From Acanthococcus lagerstroemiae (lineage: Eukaryota > Arthropoda > Insecta > Hemiptera > Eriococcidae), in the NCBI GenBank assembly GCA_031841125.1, contig CM063107.1:68521814-68585813 (forward strand): a stretch of 64,000 bases of DNA, read 5' to 3'. Shown piece after piece: positions 1 to 12,385 of this stretch. The notes below the pieces were generated by a model, which saw nothing but the letters and a program-made list of their open reading frames with translations, was not told where the DNA came from and made no database searches. The position numbers and the translations under genes were made by a program. Numbering within the stretch: the stretch's first letter is position 1; each line of letters starts with the position of its first letter.

Positions 1-116
1 CCACCTTATTTGCCCACGTAAGCTAATCCCTCAACCTCTCCGGTCACTTATGAGCATGAGCAATGACCGGTCGAAATTCATGGATACTGTGCAAGCCTGT
101 TCGTGTGTCTTAAGTT

Positions 117-282
117 CAGTGGCGTAGCCAGAGTTGGTTTGAGGGAGTGGGGGTGGGGGTTTCATTTCATTTTTACAACATTACAGGTGTAATACTTACT
201 ATTACCAGAATAAATTTTAATTTTTTCACATTGTCGGCCGATGCCAAGGGGGTTCAGACCTCCCCCCGTAGCTACGCCTCTG
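117..282. mobile_element. hAT-like non-autonomous element
   Basis: Terminal inverted repeats CAGTGGCGTAGCCAG and (reversed) CAGAGGCGTAGCTAC. A perfect 8-bp target duplication CTTAAGTT (109-116, 283-290) is the hAT hallmark. G-rich interior, no coding capacity. Confidence 0.88.
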
Positions 283-529
283 CTTAAGTTACACGACTGT
301 TCTAAGATACCCCAGTTGACGGTAGTTTTTCAGTGGTATTTTTATACTTTCAACAAGTTCAGTAGTACTTTTCAATGCGGAGTAATTAATGTAGAGCAGC
401 ATTTCATAATTACTATTTTTAAAAAAAGTCAACATTCAAATTATAAAATGCATTTAGAAAGTCAACAAGTGTACGAGCTAAAAGTTCAACAAACCTCTCA
501 TATGCTACTAGTTTTTATACAGTATGAAA

Positions 530-848
530 CAGTGGCGTACGCAGGATTCAGTCAAGGCAGGTGTCTTAAGAGAAATTAAAGGGAATTTATGGGGAGAAAA
601 AGGGGGCTCCGCCCCCGGAAAATTTTGTTATGATAGTAGGGTACACTACAGCTAAAAAGTGATAAAACCGGAGTTTCCTCGTAATCTTGATGTACTTACC
701 TATTTTTTTCTTCTCTTTTTTTTTCTTCTTGTTTTTCATTTTTTCCCCATTTTTGCCTTTCTTCTTTCTTTTTCCTTCTCCAGTTTTTTTTTTTTTTGTC
801 GTGGGAGGTGTTCAGACACCCAAAACACCCCCCGTGCGTACGCCACTG
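530..848. mobile_element. hAT-like non-autonomous element
   Basis: Termini CAGTGGCGTACGCAGG and (reversed) CAGTGGCGTACGCACG. 8-bp duplication GTATGAAA/GTATGAGA (522-529, 849-856), one mismatch. T-rich interior with no gene. Confidence 0.86.
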
Positions 849-907
849 GTATGAGATACCCACCTAACTATACATTCTAAGTAATATTCAAGATGTTAGA
901 TATGCGG

Positions 908-1107
908 TGACCCTCTCCAATATACATTTTCCTATAAATCGTCCTGCGTAGCACGATGACAGCGTCTAACAAACGTTTTTTGTCTCCTGCATTCCGGCAC
1001 TTCCGGTTCGTGATCTTTTCACAACTACGTTCGCATCGTGCTACGCAGAAAGTAGCCAGGCAGGACGATATATACGAAAATGTACAACATACAGAAGGAG
1101 AGGGTCA
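908..1107. mobile_element. Palindromic 200-bp element
   Basis: Ends TGACCCTCTCC and GGAGAGGGTCA are perfect inverted repeats. The arms continue with CATTTTCCTATAAATCGTCCTG against CAGGACGATATATACGAAAATG and CGTAGCACGATG against CATCGTGCTACG. The whole could fold into a hairpin. No clear target duplication or gene. Confidence 0.65.
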
Positions 1108-2194
1108 GCGCAGATGTAAGTCGATGAGGGTAGAGCTTAGAGTAAATACATGAAGACAGTGATGGCAAATGCACAAGCATTTATTATCAGCGACAAAGGC
1201 TCGAAAATTCTCAGTATTCGTTAAGCAAATGCTCCAAAAATGAAAATTTAATCAGATTTTCGATGATTCGACCATTGAATTCATAACGGGTTACATCGTA
1301 TGTCGCTTACTGTCCCGTAATAGAAAATCTGATACCTCGTTAACATCCAAAATGGGTATATCATGTTGATATTTCGTTCAACCCGGAAAAGATTGGTCAA
1401 ATCTTGATACTTTGATTAGAAAAACATGCTAGTGTGAAATCGGTTATTGCGAAATTAATAACATAACGTGCGTCACGATATCGGGTTCACTGTCAGTGAT
1501 TATACCATAGTCAGCAAATTGTAGAGCACTGAATTCGGTACGCGCACTGAAATGAAAATGGAAATCTGTGGAAAAATAGCTATCAAAACATGCGTCTAGG
1601 GGTTGACTGGCAGGAATATGATCCTGAGTATAAACTCGGTATGAGTGGCAAGTTAGGTAACTTCTTTCTGGACAGGGAGCTCGAACAGTGAGACTGTGTG
1701 ACTATAAATACGACTAACTGGATGCCGACTCGCTGAACCTGATTCTGATAGTCTGGCGCCCCTCACACACCTCTACTAAGTTATGTGAGCTACGACGGCC
1801 GTGCAGCTAAGCCAGTCGAGCAATGTGCCGCCAGCATGTTGGTGCCACTTTCTCGGGTGTGTAGCTTACTAGCTGAACTATCACTGGTTTATTTGAGCGT
1901 AACGCACGAAATGAAAAATAGAACCGGTTCGGCCCAGCTTACTAAAAGTGTGTGACGGGTCTGACTGTACTCCTCGCTCGGTGATTTTGCATTCTACCTT
2001 ATGACCTTCTATTCTTATTTCGGGTTGTTGCATTCTAGTCCCACGACAGTAGTATACCCGTATAAATAACCACCGTGACTCCGTGACCTCTCGGGTTGTA
2101 AGACGCCTACATTATGGAATTCAGAAATAAGGAATAGGTAGTTTACTAGTTACTTTACTACTCTCAAGACAAAAATAAACGCCTCATACGCAAA
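1108..2194. other. No feature recognised
   Basis: Ordinary AT-rich sequence; no long frame, repeat pair or conserved motif noticed. Confidence 0.5.
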
Positions 2195-2214
2195 ATGCGT
2201 CACTTTTTTAACCC

Positions 2215-2515
2215 GACATCCCGATGCGCAATCAGTTACCCTCTAGTTACCCGCGGAAAAATTACCCATTTGCAAACCTCGGTTACCCTCAGATTACCCA
2301 GAAACCCATCAGTTAACCTTGGTTCCCCTTTAGTTACCCGGGGTAACTGGCGGCATTTTGCGCATCCCGATATGCAACCAGTTACCCTTTAGTTACCTGC
2401 GGAAAAGTTACCCATTTGAACCCTAGGACCCTCAAATTACCTAAAAACCCGTCAGTTACCTTTGATTCCCTTTTACTTACCCGAGTAACTGGTGGGATTT
2501 TGCGCATTGGGAGTG
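2215..2515 (+). repeat. GTTACC-rich tandem repeat, ~146-bp unit
   Basis: Two units beginning CATCCCGATATGCAACCAGT, each with several GTTACCC words (CTTTAGTTACC, AAGTTACCCATTTG) and ending near ATTTTGCGCAT. A third, inverted copy is at about 17393-17530. Confidence 0.75.
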
Positions 2516-3289
2516 CGATTGAATTTGATATTGAATTCGATACAAAAGTTGATATCGACTTTGGGATCAAATTTTGTATCGATTTTTACATACAATTCTA
2601 TCTAACAATCAATATCGATGCGGTAACTCAACTTTTGTATCGAACATTATATCAAGTTCGACAATAACGGTGTGTCAAAAAGGTGACATATATTGAATGT
2701 TGACTAAAGAGCAGTGACGGCGAGAGGGGGATGAAAAAAGTGCATTTGCACCGGACCCGGATGTTTTACAAGCCCGTGAAAAAACATGCGGGACAAAGAA
2801 AAATTACAGTATGCAGAAGAGTAAGTTTCCAACTGAATAAATGAATAAATAAAAAACCGCAAAATTATTGTACTAGGGCCCCACTCAGTTCTCGCTCTGC
2901 CATAGCTGGTTTTTATATCGATCGTCTGTGTCTCAAGAGTAGTTGTTATTTATGAGGAATGCTTTTCCCAAACACGGTACCTAACTGTATAGATTTCTTT
3001 TCTTTCTCAGAATTAGGTAATAAAACTCCTAAATTACCCAATATCCCTTCGTCAATTTACAGTAAAACTAATAACCTTCATTTTATTGCGAAAAAGCTCA
3101 TTTCCAAAACGCAAGAACATTGTTTTTTTTTTGTTTTTTTTTTGTCTTTGAATCTCAACTTATTTCAACTCACTATTATCTCTTTGACAAATTTCAAAAA
3201 GAAAAAAAAACTGAAAAATTCATTGCCTTCATGTCATTACAATATTAGCTGAAGAAGCTCATTTGAAAACGCAGTGTCTCCATTCGCAG

Positions 3290-3440
3290 AGGCGAAACTT
3301 GACTTTCAGTTTGGGGGGAGGGGTGGAGAAGGACAATTTGCCGACAAATATTTTTTGAAAACTAAAAATTCGCCGACAAAACATTTTAAGAATTTGAAAA
3401 TTTGCCAATTTTTCAATCAAAATATTAAATCTGATGCCGA
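3290..3440 (+). repeat. Partial copy of the composite-repeat module
   Basis: GCGAAACTTGACTTTCAGTT, a G-rich run, then GACAATTTGCCGACAAATAT and AATTCGCCGACAAAAC match the modules at 58469 and 60288. Confidence 0.65.
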
Positions 3441-4189
3441 CAAAACAATGAAAATGAAGCATTAAGATAGATTTCAGGCCTTTGATGTTATAACAGACAC
3501 TCCCAAGCACCATCGCAATCAAGAGACAGAGTATTCTAAGCAACAATTAACTCATACTGCTCAGCATACTCAGTCACTTGATTGCAATGACGCTTCTGAC
3601 TGTCGGTCATATAACCAACACGGAATCCAAACTTTCATGAAAAACTGAGTAATAGTTTCAAGCTTCAGCTACTACAACTTTCAATTCTTAATTCGCTAGT
3701 GACATCCACTTCAAGGTTCAAAACAAAATTAATTTTTTTCATAGCTTTAAATTTTTCTATTTTAACCTGTTTGTCATGACACACTGGAGCATTAACTGAA
3801 CTATGCTCAAAACTTCCGGAATATATGCTCCAAAAACATTAACATTTGTCACAAAAAGTGCATTTCTAAAATCGGTCGTTTCTCCTTGGAGCATTTGTGG
3901 AAATTTCTCAGAAATGCTGATTGTTTTAATGCGCACTTCTCCTTTGCTATCACTATTTGGAGGGCTGCTGTCACTGCTTGCATTAACGCTTCCCAAAGGT
4001 GAAGTGACAGACTGCACATAATACTAACACTACTTTTCCAATCGTATAAGTACGAACACGATCAATGAGTGTTAAGTACCATCGATAAACAATTTTTTCT
4101 TTAAGCTACATTCTTAAGCAAATAATATAACTAAATCTAATCGTTATTACCTATCTTATTATTATGGATTCATATTTTTTTCTTTACAG

Positions 4190-4289
4190 ATTATACATTC
4201 TAAAGATTGCTGTGGACGCCATTGTTTATTTCATCATAATCAACATAATTCTAAATTTTGTAATCAAATCAGAATATGTCCAATGGTAG
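4190..4289 (+). CDS. Terminal exon of an upstream FAR paralogue (FAR-A)
   Basis: After acceptor TTTACAG the reading frame gives LYILKIAVDAIVYFIIINII and ends with TAG at 4287-4289. It matches FAR-B exon 8 ([14 protein letters not shown]) in acceptor, phase and sequence, and is also a hydrophobic tail. I found no FAR exon 7 in positions 1-4189. Either the preceding intron exceeds 4.2 kb and the gene begins outside the window, or this is an orphan exon. An AATAAA lies near 4336. Confidence 0.75.
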
Positions 4290-4743
4290 TATACTTTGTC
4301 AAAACGCAGAACTGATGTTACATTACAGAACAGACAAATAAAATTTAACGAACTGTACAAAATGACGAACACTTATCATGTTATCATACTGTAAATGTTG
4401 AAATTTCATTCTTTCCATAGCACAGAAAAATCTTTTATTTCTTGTTGTTTGTAGCATTTTCCTTGTTATTTTTAATAATTATTGTTTCATGTTTCGAGAC
4501 TTTATAAAAATGATTAAGCAACTGAGGAGTCCACTTCCAAAGTGACCTAATTATGTTTTCATGAGTTTTTGTTTTCAACACGCTGTCTTGCCGCGTTAGG
4601 GGCATGTTTTGCAAAAACAGAAACGACAAATTTTTCTGGAAGGTTAAACTTATTAATACCTACCATAAAAAATCCGTTATCTACTTTACTGTTCTGCTTA
4701 TAAAGTGTTTTGCTTGTTTTTCTCAAAAATAAAGTTTTGTCAG

Positions 4744-4853
4744 TTAGGTCACTTTGGAAGTGGGCTCCTCAATTATTAGATCAAGAAGAGATTGATGAAT
4801 TCAGTGCCGCCTTTATCGAAGGACGAAAAGAAACACCAATGGCCCGTGACTGA
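4744..4853 (+). other. Unrecognised candidate terminal exon or element arm
   Basis: After a plausible acceptor (TTTTGTCAG) one frame reads RSLWKWAPQLLDQEEIDEF and continues SAAFIEGRKETPMARD to a TGA at 4851-4853. The composition looks coding but I do not recognise a family. The first 30 nt recur inverted at about 4518-4550, where the same residues RSLWKW(T)PQLL are encoded on the - strand. It could be an old exon with a duplicated piece, or the arms of a 257-bp inverted-repeat element. Confidence 0.25.
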
Positions 4854-4859
4854 ATATTT

Positions 4860-6110
4860 TTAAAGAATGGCAAATTTGCAGGAGTTTCATTAAAAATTTA
4901 TTAAAAAATGGAGAGAAGAAAAAGGAAATTATTATTTTATGGATTAAGGGCAGCCGAACACCTCAGGTTAAAATGCTATATAGCACTCAGTAAAAGTATA
5001 CGGGGCATTCAAAAGAAAATCAGAATTTGCATTTTTTGTTCTACTCCAAATATTTCTTATGTGATGCAAGCATCTACCAGGACACAATTTCTTAGGTTTA
5101 CCCTTCCAAAAAAATTCCTGATGTGGGACACAGTGACGTACGGTAATTTTAAAGAAAACTCGGAAAACTTTGAACCTAAAAATCTTAGGTTCAGTTATTG
5201 TAAAAAGATGAATCAAAGAAAGGCGCACAGCTTTGGTAGTTGGGGAGATGGGGGGATGTGGACCTCTCGGAGTCGAGCTCCCCCCCCCCCAGAAGAAAAG
5301 CCAAGACCTGTTTTGCTCTGCTTTAGATTTTTGGGCGTTAAATTAACAATTTTGCAACAAGCTGTCTCTTCTGGAAAAAAGGTTGCCCTCTATCGTGGCC
5401 ACACTATGGGTCTGATCGAAGACTATTTTTTAATGAGAAAAGCGTGCACTTCACCATGACAAAGAACTGGTTTAAAAAGTATCTATTTAAATTTCTTACA
5501 CCTGTTCCGTTTTAAGGGTGTGCCAATTCACTTTTTCTTCTTCTACAGTCCCGAGCGCTTTCGGCTGTTAGGCCATCATCAGTGGAGTACCTCTCAATTG
5601 AAATACATCAATTTTCGCCAAATATGCCTTCTTGAAAAATTTGGGGGAAATATTTATAGATTTCTAAATTTACTGGTGTGATGAAAAAAAATTTTATTTA
5701 TGGACACGTAACGAGGTCACTAAAAATTCTCCACAGACCAAATACGGTGATAAGGGGAAAAACTCGAACCAAGAAATTCTTGCGAAATATCGTTGAAAGT
5801 AGTCTTCAATAACCAACCTATCACCCAGTCTAAAAAATTATTGTGGCCGACTATCCCCATAAGCGGGTTCTCGCATAAATTACAAAACGTATCACATTAA
5901 GGTAGTTCTTCGTTACTCTCAGTGGGAAAAAATTCATTTTTTTCATTGGCATATCCCGTGGATAGGTTCCGAGGATCAGAAAAAAAGTCTGCCACATTTG
6001 AGCAAAATCGATGAAGAGTAACCAGTGCCTCATCAAGAAGGTTCTTACGGGAATTAACATGAATTTTCGGAATTTGAGTTTCAATCCAGGAGGAAACCAC
6101 CCCATACGAG
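4860..6110. other. Gene-free stretch
   Basis: Holds a 183-codon frame (4908-5459) without recognisable domains and with a C10 run in it, judged spurious. A GAGCGCTTTCGGCTGTTAGG / CCATCATCAGTGGAG word at 5556-5595 resembles dispersed-element ends but I cannot place it. Confidence 0.4.
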
Positions 6111-6351
6111 CCTAAATATCAGTTTCATTCTCAAATTGAAGTTTCCAGGGTCAGTGAATCTATTCCTGGGATCCTTTTTTTCCTCCGCTATCTCCTTCGG
6201 GCTACAAAGGAGCCAGTTTCCAATTATTTCAGTCTTTTGTTCCAATTTTCACACTATTTATGTCTGAAAAAGTCGTTGTTTTTTATAAGGCTTGCCGAGT
6301 TAATTTTTGGTGTTTTTTGCCCCTTACCGTTATCCTTTGGACTTCACAGGA

Positions 6352-6475
6352 GCTAATCTTCATCTTTCCAGTTTACACGTTTCTTACGTCTGAATAAGGG
6401 TCATTCAGGTCGCTGAGTTCATTTCCGGGGTTCTTACCTCACTCCCCCTTACCTTTCAGCGACCCAGTAAAATCT
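6352..6475 (+). repeat. 124-bp direct repeat, copy 1
   Basis: TTCATCTTTCCAGTTTACAC ... CCCAGTAAAATCT is about 95% identical to 8890-9013. It is the last unit of a degenerate array (about 6115-6480) with a GTCGCTGAGTTCATTTCC-like word in each unit. Confidence 0.72.
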
Positions 6476-7032
6476 ATATAAAAAACAAAGTTGGGTTATT
6501 TACACACCATGTATAACTCAAGCTTCGATTTGTTTGATTTATCTCCGCCCAGAATAACAAAATAACTATTAAAACATCGAAAAAATTCACAAAAATAAAA
6601 AATAAAAAAATTATAAAAAAATTCATTTTTTCATACATTTTGTATGTGGAACGGATTTCCTTTCAGTTTTTCAGTTTTCTGAAATATCTTATATTCGCCA
6701 ATCCATGGAAATGTTATTGTCGCCTATCCATGGAAATCGGTTTTCGCTCAAGTATATGTATACCCATGGCTGGAAGAAAAATAAATCTCCATGGAAATGT
6801 CAACTGAAACTGAATTTCACCATGAAGAGCTAAATCATACAGACTGGCTTTGTATACGGGGGGGGGGGGGGCGTTACGGTTTCCGCTTAAGTATATCCAG
6901 TAGTAATAGCATATAAAATGCTAAAACCTCATGAAATTGTCCTAATAAGCTGTGATCAGTGCGTTGACAAGTCTTAGAGGATTTTTGCCGATTTCAAGAG
7001 TTTTAATCAGTTGTAAAAAATGTTCTTTCTTC

Positions 7033-7247
7033 CAGGGACGTACCGATCCCCCCCCCCCCCCGGTAGGAATTTTTCACTCAGCAGTTGGGAAAATTCCATT
7101 TCAGTCAGGCGAGTTGGTAAAAGGTTTTTTTCTTTATTTGCTTTGATACTTGGGATTTCTGAGTTGAGTCAGTTGGGACTTTCACAATTTTTACCCCCCC
7201 CCCTTCCCCCACAGCCCCCAGGAAAAACTCTGCGGTACGTGTCCCTG
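7033..7247. mobile_element. hAT-like element, CAGGGACGTACC family, copy 1
   Basis: Termini CAGGGACGTACCGAT and (reversed) CAGGGACACGTACCG. Inverted relative to the 42112 copy. Any 8-bp duplication is degraded. Poly-C runs at both ends. Confidence 0.78.
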
Positions 7248-7249
7248 TC

Positions 7250-8076
7250 TTCTACTATATAATAGTGTAAATTTGTGTGTTTGTTTGTTTGTTCGAGGTT
7301 GGCGGATAAACCATAAGAGCTGGGGGAGTTCATACTTTATGGATGTATTCGTATGAAATAAAAAATTTCGGTACCGCGTTAGTTACACCATTTATACCTT
7401 CAGAACGGCTGGACCGATTTTTATGATCTTTAATTTGTTGGATTTCTATTATATATCAGGTAATATTCAGTACACCCACCTACCGACTGATGTTGCAACT
7501 CACAAAGTGGGAAGAGAGCTTCGTTTCTGTCTGGGGCTCCCCCCCCCCCGACACTTCACGCATTCGTAATCATTTGAATTAGAATATAATTGGTTTTAAT
7601 ATTGTTTCGCACTCATTTATGTTCCACATCGCCATTCTCAGTCCCACATCTCTAAAATTTCAGTTTTTGGAAACTATGATCAGAATTTCTTCTAACATTA
7701 TCCAATAGAATTTTTGAAAACACCAATATCTGCGCCCGAATAACACAAATATGAAGCGATACACGCTACATCGCCACCCATCCACCAACACATGCATACA
7801 TAGAACAGAAATCAGTTGTTATTGTTTGACTGCACTAAAAATGTATCGTGTGTTTCATATATCAAAATATGAAATAATTAGAGCTACACATATTGTTCAC
7901 TGTCATAAGTACACACATTATTACCAATCAAACTTCTAATTTGGTACACAAGTTTACCTACCCATCCCAAAAAAACATGTATTTACCCGCTGTTGAGTAG
8001 GTATTTACGTGAAAGTCATTTGGGTACCTGAGAATTTTCAAATGACCGCGCTATACTCCACAGCTTCGCATTAGTA
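7250..8076 (+). mobile_element. Possible non-autonomous Helitron remnant
   Basis: The left side TCTTCTACTATATAATAGTG followed by a GTTTGTTTGTTTGTTCG run resembles Helitron 5' ends (TCTCTACTA). CGGCTGGACCGATTTTTATG lies further in, a word common in such elements. The proposed right end CCGCGCTATACTCCACAGCTTCGCATTAGT has a terminal look but only a weak hairpin. No Rep/helicase. Confidence 0.3.
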
Positions 8077-8511
8077 GTGGTAGAGCACTTGAAGCCGAGT
8101 GTGGTCTTAGATAATTTCAAATCCAACCACGCCCGTGGATGGATTCAAAATGGCGTATAACTACACTAGAACTGAATTCCTAAGAACTAAAACCAGGTAA
8201 GTACCAAAGAGTTTGGAGTAGCTTCAGGATCCTGTTGCTACCATTCAGAAAAAAAATCGAAGGTAAGTGTCGAGGTGTATGTTTAGCAAGATCGAACTGA
8301 GAACCAGATTTAGCGAAAATATCAACAGAATTCGAATATGGAGCCACTGTCTAGCCAGATATTATACATCTATAAGGTAATAGAACGAGGGCAAAAGGAG
8401 AGCAAAAGGTAACCAGCTCATGCTTTTTTTTCATGAAAGCTTTTTTTTCTCTGTTCAAGTAATGTAGATTAGTGGCGAAAGATTTGTACAACGTGTACTG
8501 CATACAGTCAC

Positions 8512-8666
8512 CAGGCCCGGATCCACGAAGGGACCCCCCCCCCCCCCAAAAAAAAAAGAGTTAAAATATATGAGGTGATCTCTGGGGGAGGGGCAGAAAA
8601 AAATTTTCCGCACGCATTTCCTTCTACCATTTTCCTCCCCAAAATGGTCGTCTGGATCCGCGCCTG
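8512..8666. mobile_element. hAT-like element, diverged
   Basis: Termini CAGGCCCGGATCCACG and (reversed) CAGGCGCGGATCCAGACG, with a 13-nt C run beside the left end. No convincing target duplication. Confidence 0.6.
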
Positions 8667-8889
8667 CATTCACACATGATACAGTTTCGCAGATCTGCAC
8701 ATTTATAAACATAACTGCCTAAAATAATGTGTAGTCGGTACCAACTACCAAGTTTGGAAACCAAATGAGAGGGAAATTGTGCACCAAATAAATCGTTTTA
8801 TTAGTTATTCACAGGTACTACGATACGGAGCTAGATATCAATGTTTCTCTATCGAACTCACTTAAACTAACTCACTTTAGCCAAATCAT

Positions 8890-9013
8890 TTAAGCCTAGT
8901 TCATCTTTCCAGTTTACACGTTTCTTACGTCTGAATAAGGGTCATTCAAGTCGCTGAGTTCATTTCCAGGGTTCTTACCTCACTCCCCCTCACCTTTCAA
9001 CAACCTAGTAAAA
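8890..9013 (+). repeat. 124-bp direct repeat, copy 2
   Basis: Near-identical to 6352-6475; homology stops at AGTAAAATCT in both. Confidence 0.72.
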
Positions 9014-9019
9014 TCTTAT

Positions 9020-9950
9020 TCAAGTGAACGTAGAAATTGAAATTATTGAATATCAGATCTCTGCGGAGTCTGAAGAGAAAATGGGGAAGGGGAAATAATT
9101 CCAAAAATGAACTCAACATCATCAAACCCTCTATTAAGGCATAAAATAATAACTGAAGAGCAGTCTCTTGCGGAGCCCGAAGAAATTGACAAAACAAAAT
9201 TAAGAAATAATATCATATTTCCTTTCAAAGCTTTTGTACTTGCAGGGTGCCAGTAAAAGAAAATTCTATCTCGAATTTTCATAACGACAGGCTAAGAAAG
9301 GAAAAGTTTTAGTTTCTGATTTTCTATTGGGAAGTTAACCAAAAGTACCTATGTTGGTAGCCCTGCTTCTGCAGAAAGGAGATAATTTTACTTGTTCATA
9401 TAAAAAAAAAAGTGTAAAAAGAGTGATCTTTGAACGCCTTTGGCGCATTATAAAAATTGTTTTTGAAAGCAAGTTGGTTGAAATGATTTCAGCTATAGCA
9501 TTGCGCTATCAGGATAAAAAAGAATTACCTCCATGGACACTTTTTTAATGAAATTACGTGAAATTGAAAATCGCGATTTTTGACATGGTAGAATGGGGAA
9601 GCTGAAATAATCCCCCAGATGTATCCAATGTGTTGAGTGTTACTTAGTTTGTGTTAGTGTGCTACACTAGCGCTACCTAGGCTATATTAACATCCCAATA
9701 AAAAAAAAGATCTGCTTAACTCAGAATTTGAACTGACATGTCCAAAAGTCAAGAAAGTTATTTTATTTAAGTTTTCTTGGAAAATTTTGGTATGCCAGCA
9801 AAAGAAAATGAACTCTCTGCTCTGATTTTATGCCAAATCTGAAGTGCAAATTAAAGAAAACAGTTTTTTCCCCTTTTCATGTCTCGTTAACATTGATTGT
9901 AAAGAAAAAGAAATTGATATTGTTTTCAATTAATCAACACAGAAAGTTGA
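9020..9950. other. No feature recognised
   Basis: AT-rich DNA between a short direct repeat and a hAT-like element; only short frames. Confidence 0.45.
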
Positions 9951-9951
9951 C

Positions 9952-10104
9952 CAGTGGCGTAGGTAGGAGGGGGTCTGGATCCCCCTCATGTAGCGACTTT
10001 GTCTAATAGTGTTTTTTTAAATTTCAGCACCCCTCTAACACCCCTACCCCTTTGGTCAAAACCAAACCAAATCCACCTTGAACACTAGGCTGGCTACGCC
10101 ACTG
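9952..10104. mobile_element. hAT-like non-autonomous element
   Basis: Termini CAGTGGCGTAGGTAG and (reversed) CAGTGGCGTAGCCAG. Perfect 8-bp duplication AAGTTGAC (9944-9951, 10105-10112). 153 bp, non-coding. Confidence 0.88.
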
Positions 10105-10112
10105 AAGTTGAC

Positions 10113-12220
10113 ACTAAATATTTTTCTACTAAAACAACTACTTCCTTTTATAATTGGAAAAAATTGACAAGTAGAAGAGGGGAAAAGAAATAAGATTTTC
10201 CTTGAAAATAATTATACTTCTTTTGCATAGAAAACGGAATCCATCGGCGAAAACTGGAAGGGAAAACTTTTATTTTTTCGGACTTACGGCTCCCAACAGT
10301 GCTTCTACAGATGAATTTGAAAATGCATGGAAACTGCTTTCGCAGATACGAATTTGAACTGAGAGATGAATGATAATTGCATGCTCGAAATTTGTGACAA
10401 AAACGATTCGATTTTACCGCAGATAATTCATATTTGAACCGACTTTTTCCAATTCCAATTCGATGATGAACTTTACACACAATGCAGTAAAAACAAAAAT
10501 TTTGAATATTACTGAACGTAAAATATTATTAGATTCCAGTTCTTTATTTAATTAATTTATTTTTATTAATTAATAAACTTTTTGTTTTTACGGCTTTGGA
10601 TTGAATTAGGTGTAAAAAAACAAAGTTTTTTCTCATTCAAAAAATGTTTTCATTCCTATTTTTGGGAAGCAACCTATACAAATTGGCACTTCAGAAAAGG
10701 AAAAAATGATTTTTTTTCTGTTTCCTCAAGGAAAGCATCTACGTTGAGGTAGAATAGGCTTAATAATTCAACTACTTATTTCTTTACTTTTTAATGGAAC
10801 TGAACAAAAATTTACAAAAAAATTAAGTTGAGGAAACAATATGCCTTCGGGAAATCTGAGCCCTCTCCCCAAAAAACCCAGGCCGTGGGAATTCCCCTCC
10901 TCCCATTAGTTCCTACCTGAAGCAGTTTCATCCTGTAATACCAGAGAATACAGCATCCTTCAAGTTCTAAGTCGTCGATTATATGACAGATTGTACTAAG
11001 TGCCATTGCGAATCACTGAAATACTATGCTAAGCAACGTTTTCTACAGCATTTATAACATTTCAGCGATTAACAGTGGCGCTTAGTACTGTCTGCCATAC
11101 CATCGGAGAAGTGCAGTAAATGGAAAATCACCGTCATGCCCCGGAAACTATAATTTTAAAAATTATTGTTCTAATACGGCTGTACATTTTGCCAGTAGGG
11201 TCACACCTTCACATACTGAAAAAAACAATAAATGTACAAACACGAAACAACAAAACCATCGGCGATCAACTTCCTAGGTGAGAACGCAAATCTAGGTGCA
11301 TCCTATCTATCCGAAAATGAACCTCGAAAACCCTTTCTTCCTAATTGAAATGGAGAATGGAGATTATAACCACAAGTGAGAAAAAGTAAAACTATATATA
11401 CGAGTAGGTACTTGCTGTTGGAAATATGAACGCCAAATTGGTTATTTCTTTTCAGGTATAGAGAATAGAGATGACCTTTTCATACGTCAACATTTCCAGG
11501 TTGAAAAAAACGTCAGCCCCACCAGGTTAAAGAAATAAGGATACACTCGCTAGCCCAAAAAGAGCAAAAATTATCTGGAATTTAATTTTCTACATACCTT
11601 TGTCGACATAAAAAAATCAAAATATCGACGGACGATGGAGGGAAGTACATGGAGTCCTCCGAGATATGCTAATGCTATGAATTAAGGATACAATAATTAA
11701 TACTACAATGTTAACCTTCAGTAATTCAAAAATTCAGTCACCACGTTCGACGAAGGTTCTGTCATAAAGTGTTGTTGATGAAAATACACTACTGGTAAGT
11801 ATACGGTGTCAATATCCGATTAACAGCGAGTCCATCGGAAACCGTTCGTGTTCAATACATTAGAGTTAGTAAATGTTTATGAATTTTTAAAAGTTATTGA
11901 AGCACTAACTCCGGTAAGTAAATGTAATGTACCTACAAGGCAAATCTCGCTTGTTTCACAAATTAGTGGAATTTTTCATGTCAGTGTTTAATTAGGTCTT
12001 ATTATAAAACTTACTAATACATATACCCAAGATTTATAACAATCAATAGATTAATAAATGGAATATCGAAATTAGGCTAAAAATACGTAGAAATGAAACT
12101 TGGCAGGATTGTTTTTTATCACTGTCGATGATCACTCGAAAATTCCTCAACAATTCCGAGATGAGCAAACGGTGCCACAGGGGGAAAAGGAAGAGTAAAC
12201 TTGGGTTGTGGAATTTCGCC
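10113..12220. other. No feature recognised
   Basis: AT-rich DNA with short chance frames; no repeat boundary found. Confidence 0.45.
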
Positions 12221-12284
12221 TCCTATGGGGCGGGTCTGGGTACTGTCTGGAAGAATATTCACAGTCCTTCTTATAGTATGTCTG

Positions 12285-12385
12285 GGTGTAGGCTGTAAAA
12301 ATATTACCTCCACCTGGTCGGGTCTGGGTACAGGCTGTAAAAATATTCCCTCCACCTGGTCGGGTCTGGGTACAGAAACAATGTT
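12285..12385 (+). repeat. 42-bp tandem repeat
   Basis: Two near-perfect copies of a 42-bp unit GGCTGTAAAAATATT(A/C)CCTC-CACCTGGTCGGGTCTGGGTACA, preceded by a degenerate third (about 12225-12290). The reading frames through it are by-products. Confidence 0.75.

Noticed and set aside
3757..4021. Frames on both strands just before the FAR-A exon
   Set aside because: Considered as FAR-A exon 7, but neither strand resembles the MRVQKK...VKKYVLKED exon.
4908..5459. 183-codon open frame on +
   Set aside because: No recognisable domain, runs through a C10 tract and mixed-composition DNA; no splice or poly(A) context. Likely chance.
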